From positions 1 through 64,000 of the forward strand of contig JAGYXB010000567.1 in the NCBI GenBank assembly GCA_022495005.1: 64,000 nucleotides of DNA, given 5' to 3'. The position numbers were made by a program, and so were the translations under genes. Positions 48,003 to 57,401 of this stretch are shown here, in pieces; the stretch's first letter is position 1, and every line of letters starts with the position of its first letter. The notes below the pieces were generated by a model. That model was not told the origin of the DNA and made no database searches. It saw only the letters and a program-made list of their open reading frames with translations. The DNA comes from Rhyacophila brunnea (taxonomy: Eukaryota; Arthropoda; Insecta; Trichoptera; Rhyacophilidae).

Positions 48003-49876
48003 CTAGCTGACCCGGCAAACGTTGTTCTGCCATATAAATTATTTCTAGTGAATATTTTGGTTGTTAAATAAAAAATAACGAATGTATCGTAAGTGTGTGG
48101 GGATGGGATATATGACATAAAGAGGAATAGAACGCTGTAGACGATGACCGCCGATAAAAACAAAAAAAACATCAACCATTCATTTTCTCAATTCAAAATG
48201 AGTAATGATGTTCAATATGAATGAATTACCTGTGACAGGATCTCGTTGTTTAATGTTTATGCAAAATCCGTCTTGTCCCTTCCACAAAATTAGCGGATAT
48301 TGGAGAGCGTCGTATGAACGGTGTGTGTCAGCGATGAACTCCAGATTATTGTTTCTTCTTCGAATCACGATTTCTCGCGTCGATGTGCGGTCGCCAACCA
48401 TGATTCCAGCAATGTCGTCAACAACAGTCGCATTGAATCGACGTACGTGCTCTCCAGCTGGTGTTTTATCTGGATTGATGACAATAGCGTGATTGTCACT
48501 TTGCAATTCGTGCATGTGTGCTTTGAAGAATTTCAATAATTCATTGTGCTCATTCAACAGGGCGTCCAGTTCGCCGACGATGCGCCTGGAAATAGGCAAA
48601 TTGAGGCCATTGTAGCCGCAACGTGCATCTACATGATTGATGTCCTCACCGCCCATGAAGTAGATTTGTAAAAATTTATGTGGTTCATTTGGCATTGGCA
48701 GCAATGAGCCTACTTTGTGGTATACTTGACCTTTGATTTTGAACGTAGAATGAATTGTTGACCATTTGCCGCAGTATTGTGAACTATTTCTGTTGCTCTG
48801 AATGAAGTCATTTGGAAGCATGAATTGAATGCGCGAATGGACTTCAGGAACAGGTTTGAATCTGGAACCGTGCCGATGAGCAAGCCGTTCAATGGTTCTG
48901 GTGGTATCTCAATTTCTGCTAGTTGCACTTTTCCTGATGCGCAACACATCCCGGCTGACTCATGTTTGAATTTGAGCGCATGACGATGGGGACATTCTTT
49001 GTCCATAGCACCAATCAGCACTTTCGGATGAGCGGAATATTCAATATCTGGCTCGTACTCGAATGCGAGACGAAGGAACGAAGCGGATGTAAATGTTCGA
49101 TGTACTTGTTGGCGTTGTCGGTCATTTGCTCTGCGTGTGTTAACTACGAACCGGCGCACTTGGCTCAGTTCCAATTGTCGTTGTTGATTTCGTTCAGCTC
49201 GTGCCTCTTGTGATTGGGATGCACGCAATTGCGACATGCTTACACGTACGTTTTTGTTATCTTGTTGGATTTGTTTGTCTGTTCTTTCTCCTCTACTGTT
49301 TTGCATGTTTGTTGCTTTATTCGTTCGACGGCCCAAATGGCTCCCCTTGCGTCTTGATGGCATTATCCACTGTAATACACGCACATAAAAATAGATAAAT
49401 TAAAATAAATCGTACAAAATTTTGCACGCACTGCGTTGTGGTATGCCGAATGAAATGTCAAAATGACGCGACGCTTCTCTTGAATTCTTTTCGTACGTAG
49501 CGCCATCTGTCATTCAACAACATAAATAATTTCGTTCTGTTTGAAATACGAACGACGGTTAAATTTGTTCATACAAAAATAATAAAACCGCGAATAAAAA
49601 ATGGGAGGGTGGGGGTAGGAGGATAAAAATTTGGGGTTATAGGTATTTTTTGATGCAAAATAATAAAAAAAATACAAAAAGAAATTTTCAAAAAAATAAA
49701 AGAAAAAATTTTCTGGATAGAGATACCCTAATCACCTAGTGGTATGAAATATACTTGTTGACCTATTCTCATACCTAACAAATATACATTAAAAAAATCA
49801 TAAAAATCGGTTGAGCCATTTCGGAGGAGTTCGACCACAAACATCGTGACACGAGATTTTTATATATATATAGAGA
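48003..49876 (-). mobile_element. Helitron with truncated Rep-type gene
   Basis: Read on the minus strand, the element starts TCTCTATATATATATAAAAA then tctcgtgtcac at 49876. It ends gccgggtcagCTAG at 48003, with A before and T after. The TC start, CTAG end and insertion between A and T are the Helitron signature. Just before the 3' end is gaacaacgtttgccggg, where a terminal hairpin is expected. The 1874-bp element carries the gene relic at 48180-49384. It adjoins the 3' UTR of the LINE at 49885-50990. Confidence 0.9.
48180..49384 (-). pseudogene. Helitron Rep/helicase, N-terminal part only
   Basis: The minus-strand frames 49384-48710 and 48821-48180 overlap and together give the N-terminal region typical of Helitron proteins. 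The order is RASQSQEARAERN, PHRHALKFKHESAGMCC, PPEPLNGLL, NSCFQMTSF, GQVYHKVGSLLPMPNEPHKF, LQIYFMGGED, HNELLKFFKAHMHEL, DKTPAGEHVRRFNA, THRSYDALQYPLILWKGQDG and DPVTGN. A frameshift near 48740-48800 separates the frames. The protein stops just after DPVTGN, so the Rep HUH nuclease and the helicase domain are missing. In autonomous Helitrons the full Rep/helicase drives rolling-circle transposition; this one cannot. Confidence 0.9.
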
Positions 49877-49884
49877 TAATAGTT

Positions 49885-50990
49885 CAAAGAAGTACACCGA
49901 GTTAGCTTAAGGAGACCCTATTTTAGGAATTAATAAAATAGCGTCCACCTAAACTCACACTCACGCAAGTGGAATATATCAACACCCGAAGCAATTTGGT
50001 TGGACATAGTTATCGCTCTCCCAATTGGCATTACCAGTGGCAGGTTGGTTCTGCACCTTGGGAGAATAAACAACTGATGCTTCCTATTTCTCAGATAGTT
50101 ATCAGGGACATACAGGTCAACACTGCCCAGAATGACAGAGTTCTCATATTTTATACCTCGTATAAGTCGAAAAAAATCTCTTCTAAATTGCAGACTGCAG
50201 TATGTAAGCATACCTAAGAGAAAGTCAGTTGGATAAAGCCACGGATAGTATCCATACAACCTCAAGTAAAGGAGTCTCAAGAATTTCTTCTGAAGCCTCT
50301 CGACCATAAGGCCATACTTCAACTGATGCGGTGCCCAAACAATAGACCCACTCTCAAGTCTGCTTCGAACTAAAGAATTAAATAAAGTTTTAATACCGTA
50401 ACATATGAAAAGACCCGGGAAGTACGCATGACGAAGCCCAACATTTTAAGCGCTTTGTTACAAAAATGGTAACTATATGGCTAATAAATGTCAGTTTACT
50501 CTCAAACGTAATGCCAAGATCCCTTACAGATAATATTCGTGACAGAACTTTGCCATGCATCGAGTATTGGAAAAACAACACTTTTGAGGCTCTGGTAAAC
50601 GATAAAAGATTGCATTTATCAATATTGAAATCTAGTTTATTACGCCTGCCCCAATTTAATATATTATCTATATCAAGTTGGAGCTGACGACAATCGTCCA
50701 AGGTGACAACTTCCAAAAAGAGTTTTAAGTCATCAGCGAACAACAAAAACATAGCATTTTTTATTACCAATGCTATGTCATTTATAAAAATCGTGAACAG
50801 CAACGGCCCCAAGTTTGAGCCCTGAGGAACACCAGAAAATGTTTTAAATATTTGTGACTGATATAGGCCGTACGATACGTATTGTCGACGGTTCCTAAAA
50901 TAACTCCAGAATAACTTCAAAAATCGATCTGACAATCGGTACCTCCTGTACCCACAAGTCTTTGTGATATGCTTTTAATATATTTTGAAA
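49885..50990 (-). pseudogene. jockey/CR1-like LINE, polymerase core to 3' end
   Basis: The minus-strand frame 50935-50390 has the polymerase palm: SGVPQGSNLGPLLFTIFIND, the catalytic FADDLKLF, and a downstream NKLDFNIDKCNLLSFTR segment. After a break the frame 50322-49930 gives the C-terminus with LRLYGYYPWLYPTDFLLGML and DNYLRNRKHQL. The 5' part, including any endonuclease, is absent. The YADD-type box is intact as FADD, but the frame is broken between 50390 and 50322. Short 3' relatives are at 13990 and 36655. Confidence 0.85.
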
Positions 50991-51189
50991 TAAGTAAGTA
51001 ATGACGTTTCTAAGGTATTATTTTTTCTTATAAATTCGTGGCCCGCCGGGTAACACCAGATTAATGTAGGGTAATGATAAAAATAGGGTAATGTTAGATT
51101 TTTATTATTGAAAATCAACAACTATGTCTCTCACGGCAACATACGTCAATTTGATGATGGTAACGACGAGTTACTCGCAGACCAAACCG
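50991..51189. other. Short gene-free stretch
   Basis: No recognisable feature. Confidence 0.3.
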
Positions 51190-51885
51190 GCACGTAGTGT
51201 ATTTGGGCGCCTGAATAGTATCTTCAAAAGTGACCTCCCATTATGCCTTTACCGTAAAGTTAAAGTGTTCAAACAAAGTGTGTTACCAGCACTCACATAT
51301 CCATGTGACACAATCACATTCATGGACTCTTAGAGGCCATCCATGGACTGAAACCGTATGCGGTTTAGATCCGTGTTCCATACTAAACTTATGATTTTTG
51401 TTCATGAAAATATATGTTCACTAAATTTGTAAGTTCAAGTGTATGGTATAGATAAACGGATACGATCAGATGCTTATAATATACTTTGTGAAAATATATT
51501 TCCATGAACAGAAAAAATAAGCTTAGTATGGCATACGGTTCTAAACCGCATAAGGTTTCAGTCCATAGATGACCTATTAATGTTAGAGATAACTTGGAAA
51601 GATCACTAAAGATATCAATGGACAAGGAATCAACCGAGAGTAGGTACCTACGTGATGTGATAGAGATCGCTAAGCAGATGAAATAGCAATGGACATGTTG
51701 TTTAGCGAGTGGACATCCGCTGGACAAATTCCGTCATACAGTGGTAGCCAAGGGGCACTAAGCGTCCACATGAACGCCCTAAAGCCCGCTAGAGATAGAC
51801 GAACTCGTAAAGTTCGGTGGATGTACGTGGCAGCAAAGTACTAAGGACCGAGAAAAGTGAAGGTAACTAGGGGAGGCCTTATCTA
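51190..51885 (+). pseudogene. RTE-like LINE 3' end split by a MITE
   Basis: 51200-51320 reads FGRLNSIFKSDLPLCLYRKV followed by VFKQSVLPALTYPCDT, matching the RTE tails at 4254 and 20261. After the MITE at 51333-51576 the decayed remainder (tggacaaattccgtcataca, gacgaactcgtaaagttcgg, ggaccgagaaaagtg) corresponds to the WTNLVIQW, DEMIKF and DREK parts. Several stops and frameshifts make it dead. Confidence 0.75.
51333..51576. mobile_element. Harbinger-like MITE (gaggccatccatggactgaa family), copy 3
   Basis: 244 bp with ends gaggccatccatggactgaa and its mirror ttcagtccatagatgaccta, flanked by TTA at 51330-51332 and 51577-51579. It lies inside the RTE fragment, so it is younger than that LINE copy. 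Confidence 0.9.
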
Positions 51886-51909
51886 TACAAATAATAAATA
51901 ACTTAAACA

Positions 51910-51970
51910 GGATGTTTCAAAGAACTCCCTTCCAAAGTATTTCAAATGTGAGTTCTGCATTCAGCTGATA
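51910..51970 (-). repeat. End fragment of the 29555-29812 MITE family
   Basis: gatgtttcaaagaactccct, ttcaaatgtgagttctgcat and tcagctga match the right arm of the MITE at 29555-29812, with a short internal deletion. Confidence 0.55.
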
Positions 51971-52030
51971 AGTGTTCAAATATTGTGTGGTGGTCACGTA
52001 CGCGTGTCATGATGTATGATAAATCCAAAA

Positions 52031-52308
52031 ATCCGTAGACTGAATCTGTAGGTATGTGGTTTTAAACTTTAAATTAAATCCACACTAGAGTTATGATTTA
52101 TGTTCATGGAAATACGTATGTAATATTAATACCTAGGTATCGATATGTTTCTATATACGGTATTTAAACATATCTGTCATACGCTTGCTTATACATAGTA
52201 AAAGTAAAATTATAATATTTCCATGAACAGAAATCATATAAGTTTGTTTAGTACGGCAGACCGGCAGACGATTGAAAACCGTATGCGGTTTCAGTCACTA
52301 GAATGGCA
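52031..52308. mobile_element. Harbinger-like MITE (gaggccatccatggactgaa family), copy 4, diverged
   Basis: ccgtagactgaatctg at the left and aaccgtatgcggtttcagtc at the right pair imperfectly. The inner gttatgatttatgttcatgg and its mirror ccatgaacagaaatcata are kept. No clear target duplication. Confidence 0.65.
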
Positions 52309-52325
52309 ATTTGTCGAATGAGTAT

Positions 52326-52637
52326 CAGTGGGTCTATTCTATGCTTATCGACCGCTAAAGTGATAAAGTGAAAAATATTATCAAACTTAGGGTAGGTTTG
52401 TATCAAAATATTAGCACTTATTGTAACAATTACACGAAGCCGGTTTTTATTGTTGCAATAAGTGCTATATTTTAACAGCACCTATCTTGTTGCTGTTAAA
52501 ATATCGCACTTATTGCAACAATAAAAACCAGCTTCGTGTAATTGTTACAATAAACGCTAATATTTTGATACAAACCTACCCTAAGTTTGATACTATTTAT
52601 CAATTTAGTGTTCGATAAGTATAGAATAGACCCACAG
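52326..52637. mobile_element. Fold-back MITE (gtgggtctattctat family), copy 4
   Basis: 312 bp with ends cagtgggtctattctatgct and its mirror agtatagaatagacccacag. The inner ttattgtaacaattacacga and tgttgcaataagtgctatat blocks each have inverted partners, so nearly all of it folds. Confidence 0.8.
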
Positions 52638-53213
52638 GAGTGCATAATTTCTAGTAGAGGTTTCGTCAATATTAATTTCGACCGCATGTATTTTGTAGAT
52701 TATCAACTAATGTCGCATTGAATTGCCCAACAGTAATTAAAATTTTATTTCAATTAATACGTCGGCTTTCTGATTTATATATTTTATCGGCCATCTTCGA
52801 TCCGCAGAACAAATTAATAAGTTCTTGACCGTTCCAATGCTGAATTCCTATTCGCATTTTTTTCTCGTGCAGTGCCAACCAACCATGCGACAATTTAGAT
52901 TTTAGCGCATACGACATTATTCAAGAATACTAATTAGTCGAATGAGTATCAGGAACGCAGAAAATAGATGGAGGTTAGTCAAAATATCGCCATGCTACGT
53001 TTCGGGTTGTTTATTATTATTATCTTCACGAAAGGAAATAATATTACGCTACCTCAAATTAAGAGACATGATTGATTAATGACATTTCTGAAAAATAAGT
53101 TTATACATAATTACACAGTAATAAATACGGTATTATTTATAGCCCACACTGCAATACACTACATTTTGAAGCAGGGTTTTGAATGTGTGACTGTCATACG
53201 AAAGTGAAACACA
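52638..53213. other. Gene-free AT-rich stretch
   Basis: No feature recognised. Confidence 0.3.
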
Positions 53214-53221
53214 CATTATAG

Positions 53222-53804
53222 CAGTGGCGAAGGGTGGAGGTAGGCTGTTAAGATACGCCATAAATAGTGCACATTAAACTTTTTCAGACATACATATTTG
53301 TTTTCATTGAAATAAGACTACAATTTACAGATAGTGTTGGTTAGTTTTTAAAATTCAATTAAATCCTGAGAAACCAAGCCATAATAGATAATAGTCAAAA
53401 AATACATGTCTATCTATAAAATATCTAAAATTATGCAATTAAATCATACATAACTTTGAATATTTTATAAATAGAATAATATTTTTTATTTATTATAGTT
53501 TGGTTTAGTCAGGGCTTAATGAATTAAAAAAATTAACCAACAATATGTGTAATATGTATTTTTAATCCAACGAAAACAAATAACTATGAATGAAAAAGTA
53601 TCCACAATTTTGTCGTATTCCCCACATTAGACCAAAACTATTATGGTTTCGTTTAGGCATGGTTTAATTGATTTTTAAAAATTAACTAACACCATCTGTA
53701 AATTGTAGTCTTAGTTCAATAAAAACCAATACATATGATTAAAAAAGTTTAGTGTGCACTATTTATAGCGAATCTTAACAGCCTACCTCCACCCTTCGCC
53801 ACTG
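53222..53804. mobile_element. hAT element, best-preserved copy of the cagtggcgaagggtggaggt family
   Basis: 583 bp with ends cagtggcgaagggtggaggt and its mirror acctccacccttcgccactg. The flanks are cattatag at 53214-53221 and 53805-53812, an exact 8-bp duplication. The long inverted arms carry tgcacattaaact and acagatagtgttggttagtt. No transposase, so mobilisation would need a source element elsewhere. Confidence 0.95.
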
Positions 53805-53907
53805 CATTATAGACATATGTGTGTGTGTGTGTTGCTACCTTCAAATACCCCAATATTGAATGAGCGTCAGTACACAAACGATAGCTGTTGTCAGAACGAA
53901 GGACGAG

Positions 53908-54035
53908 CGTATTCTTAACACGTGTTTAAGTTTATCCCATATTCTTCTACATTCGAGATCGGTTGCTTGTTACTTCACACCCGTTAGGTTGTTAGGTATT
54001 TCAGTTCCGATTAATTCTGTGTTCCTTGATTATGG
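53908..54035 (-). repeat. ggaactcagaaataatggga family, copy 3, partial
   Basis: On the minus strand ggaacacagaattaatcgga, actgaaatacctaac, aacgggtgtgaag and cacgtgttaagaatac match the first half of 7391-7674. A short (TG)n run lies just upstream at 53819-53831. Confidence 0.55.
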
Positions 54036-54359
54036 ATAACACACGTGTTTGCCGATTTATTACTAATATCGATTCCTTCGCGTAGGGATGTTAATAAAAT
54101 ATCGAAACTTTTATGTGGATATTAATATTTTTGACCGACACTATACTACACTTTTTTTCGTCTCTTTCGATATTTTGTTTGTTCAGTGAACCTAAATATA
54201 TGTATTCCGTACAAAATATTTTTCAAACACTCTCATGTATCGTTAATTTTTATCCGATACCCATCCCAGGATCCGAGAGTATCAAAACCTACCATAGAAA
54301 TTGAAAATTCCTTATTATTTAGAGATGAAGCCAAAGTGCAAGAGTGTAGTGGTTGGGCG
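54036..54359. other. Gene-free stretch
   Basis: Overlapping 63-, 75- and 62-codon frames at 54113-54421 carry no domain. Confidence 0.3.
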
Positions 54360-54444
54360 CAATTCAAACGTATAACCGTGTGTGAAATGTTCGTAGACAG
54401 TGTCTTTTTTTGATATATCACACATGGTTATACGTTTGAGTTGT
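54360..54444. repeat. Inverted repeat with 26-bp arms
   Basis: The arm caattcaaacgtataaccgt plus gtgtga at 54360-54385 pairs with 54419-54444, with two mismatches. The spacer is 33 bp. It could be a small MITE or a transcribed hairpin. Confidence 0.65.
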
Positions 54445-55087
54445 ACATGTCGCTGCCGCCCCGCTGCCCGCCCGTCACTGTAACCAAGTGCTTAATGTAT
54501 GAAATTGAGCAAAAAATTACCACTGGTGCATTGATTTAGTTAGCTATAATTGACTTCACACTACTTCAACGACAGTCATTTTCCAATTTTTAATTCCTAC
54601 AAAAAGACTATCCGTCACGATGAGTAGATATGCGGCCAATAATACTACACTTCGGCATTATTATTTAGTTTAAAAATTTCTGTAACTGCACTCGAGTAAG
54701 TAATCACAATGAACATAAATGGCCAACGTTGCGTATGTAGCAAAATTGGAATGGCAGCTGAGTGATTTTAATATTTTTGGACTTTACCAAGTTAACCATG
54801 CTTCATGCGCTTGCAAAATAACTTATCCATAACAGAAATAACGTATAAGATTCATTATAGGTATTTATAGTCCAATTTCTTTGATTAATACTAACATTCT
54901 TTCGGTTCAATGGGTACCGTTAGGTATTAATTAATTAGTGATTACTGATTACTATTGATAATTAGTTTAGTATATAACCCTTTAATTGAGATAACATTTA
55001 CTTTGTATAATTAAATTTTACAAGACTAAGGTGGGTTAATTAAATTTCACAAATTTGTTTTTATTGTCGATAGCTATTCAAATTGTC
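54445..55087. other. Gene-free AT-rich stretch
   Basis: A short GC-rich patch (gctgccgccccgctgcccgc) lies at 54451-54474. Nothing else. Confidence 0.3.
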
Positions 55088-55290
55088 AAGTCGTGGTACC
55101 TGCAGTGAGTAATGCGCTGACTTTCCATCTGGGAGTTTCGGGCTCGACACGGTGAGGACACAATATATTATTTATGTGATTTCCTCAAAACCTACATGTT
55201 TGTGAGTATTTCGCTTCTATTGCTAAATACACTACTGTCATTGGGCATCTATACATGTTGTAGTGTTAATAAGAATATTAATGTAGGTAC
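55088..55290 (+). mobile_element. tRNA-derived SINE, second type, copy 2
   Basis: cgtggtacctgcagtgagta, atgcgctgactttccatctg and ttcgggctcgacacggtgag then gacacaatat parallel the head of 24899-25090. A body follows with tttcctcaaa and cattgggcatctatacatg. Confidence 0.6.
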
Positions 55291-55889
55291 TTATTAATAT
55301 TTTTAAATTATTATAACGTGGCATAATAATAGCTGTCGATAAAAAATATTCGCGGAATTTAATATAATGCAATTAGTACTTTAATGGTGTTTTCTCTCAA
55401 TTCTTAGTGGCAATACATTGTTTTAATAATAATAAAAGATAGTAAGTATAATACATAATACTAATTATTCTGTAGGTGCGTGGAATTATTTTCACAGCTA
55501 TCGATCAACTGTTGGTAATAAGGCTTTAGCCGCGTTAGACAGACCAGACACCACAGGCATTTTTCATACAATGTGCTTGTCGTTATTCTACCTAGAAGAT
55601 ATTCTGCAAGCCTGATACTAGGCGCATCTTCATTGATAGTGCGCCGGATAGCTTCAATTTACAAAGTTGACGTTGTATTAAATTTGTAGGTCATTGTATT
55701 TATTTAGTATTTTATAATTATTCTAAGACTATAATAATATTAGAAAAGTACTTTACTCTGTTTGGTTGCAGCTGAGATAGGTAATCGGTTTTTAAATAAA
55801 TCACATCTTTTTAATACGCTGTGTTTTTTTTAAATTTATTTTACATTACTCTATTTATTTATAATTAAGTTTTTGATATTGTGTTATAA
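55291..55889. other. Gene-free AT-rich stretch
   Basis: No feature recognised. Confidence 0.3.
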
Positions 55890-57285
55890 CTAATTTTCTT
55901 CTTCTTCTTCTTCCACCCTGTCACGTCCCAACATTGGTGCATACGGCAAGCACAAGTTGGCGCCACTTCCCTCGGTCCATCGCCAACTCCTGCGCCTCCC
56001 GCCATGTCAGACCTGCAGCACGTAGGTCGCTTTTGTAGCATCGCTGCAGGGTGAGGGAGGGCCGGCCACGGCAACGGAACCCTCGAGGCTGTGCCACAAG
56101 GGTACGAAGTGCCGCACTCTTTGGCGGCATCCGGAATACATGTCCCAGCCACGTAAATAGTCTCGTCGTGATAACTTCAATCACCGAAGGCTGTTGTGTC
56201 TGCTCACGAACTCGGGTGTTTGTAACGCTGTCGTTCCAATGTACCCCTAAGATTCGCGCGGAGACATCGATTCTCAAAGCTCAAAAGCCGATAATTAATG
56301 ATACACCATTGGTAATTTAAAATGCTATAATTACGTAGTTTGGTGATGATGGCTTGAAGCTTTTCTTAGAAGTAGGTATGGCCTAATGGCCTTTATGGTG
56401 GCCGAGACTCTTGAAGCTTAGTAAGATGCCATGTCTCACAGCCATACAGGAGCACAGGTACCACGCACGCGTTAAACAAACGACATTTGGTCTTCACAGA
56501 ATACGGCCTTGACCTCCATGCGACTCCATGTTGGTTGAACGCAGAACCCGCCACACCCATGCGGATTCCAAGCTCACTTGAAATACCACCATCATCGGCA
56601 ACCGTGGCACCCAAGTATTTGAATCTGGACACCAGCTCGACGGGCAGACCGGAAACCCGCAGAGGAGTGTCGGCGTCGATGCATGCAGCACTGCACATGG
56701 ATTTGGTCTTAGCGGCATTCAGATGAAGACCCACACGCATCGCATCGAGTTCGCGGCTAGCCTGTTCACGGTTACCTCCAACCTTTCGATCGTCGAGTCA
56801 AACACGACTGCGTCGTCTGCATACTCCAAGTCGCACAGTCTTTCTTCGCATATATCGGTTGTAGGCGGTATGTAGGTTGTATCATGATGTAGGCGTATCC
56901 CACTGTCGGGGCAAACGGGGAAATTCGGGGGAAATCCATCATGATGATAAAAAGAAAGGGCGCACGTACACATCCTTGCTTGACTCCTGACGTGATTTCA
57001 AAGAGGTCAGAGGATGTTCCGGCTGCTCTCACGCGACACTCTGTATTGGTGTAGAGAGCACTTATCACGGCGACCAGTTTCCGTGGGACACCATAGCCTA
57101 GCAGAATTTGCCACAGAGATTCACGATGAGGACTGTCAAATGCCTTTTCATAGTCCACGAAGCAGCAGGCGACAGGTACCTATATTCATCTCTTGGTACT
57201 GTTGCAGGAGGCATCGGAGAGTTGAAATATGCTCTGAGCAGGACTTCCCCGGGACAAATCCACTCTGCTGCGCACGCAGTAATTT
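55890..57285 (-). pseudogene. Non-LTR reverse transcriptase (RTE-related), 5' truncated and broken
   Basis: From 57285 downward the minus strand gives QSGFVPGKSCSEHISTLR, then VDYEKAFDSPHRESLWQILL, GVPRKLVAVISALY, ITSGVKQGC and the catalytic LEYADDAVVFDS. Then come LHLNAAKTKSM, FKYLGATVADDGG, VVPVLLYGCETWHLTK, VSARILGVHW, TRLFTWLGHVFRMPP and RGRPSLTLQR, ending CTNVGT then a stop. At least four frameshifts break it. A segment of about 110 bp at about 56280-56395 without protein similarity lies between HLTK and ARILGVHW. The 3' end is a (GAA)n run on the minus strand at 55894-55911. Sequence for the endonuclease is absent. Confidence 0.85.
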
Positions 57286-57290
57286 TACTT

Positions 57291-57341
57291 AGAGAGTGCT
57301 AAGAGAACTCTTAGCACTCTCTGGGCCAGACAGTCTGGCCC
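57291..57341. repeat. Two adjacent perfect hairpins
   Basis: agagagtgctaagag and its exact complement enclose a 2-base loop at 57291-57322. gggccagac and its exact complement follow with a 1-base loop at 57323-57341. A third ggtctggccc lies at about 57371-57380. They fill the gap between the truncated LINE and the TIR element at 57402. Confidence 0.85.
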
Positions 57342-57401
57342 GAACGATTCTAGTGCTCAGCCGGTCAGGGGGTCTGGCCCAGCATAGGTATACATGTACT
57401 C

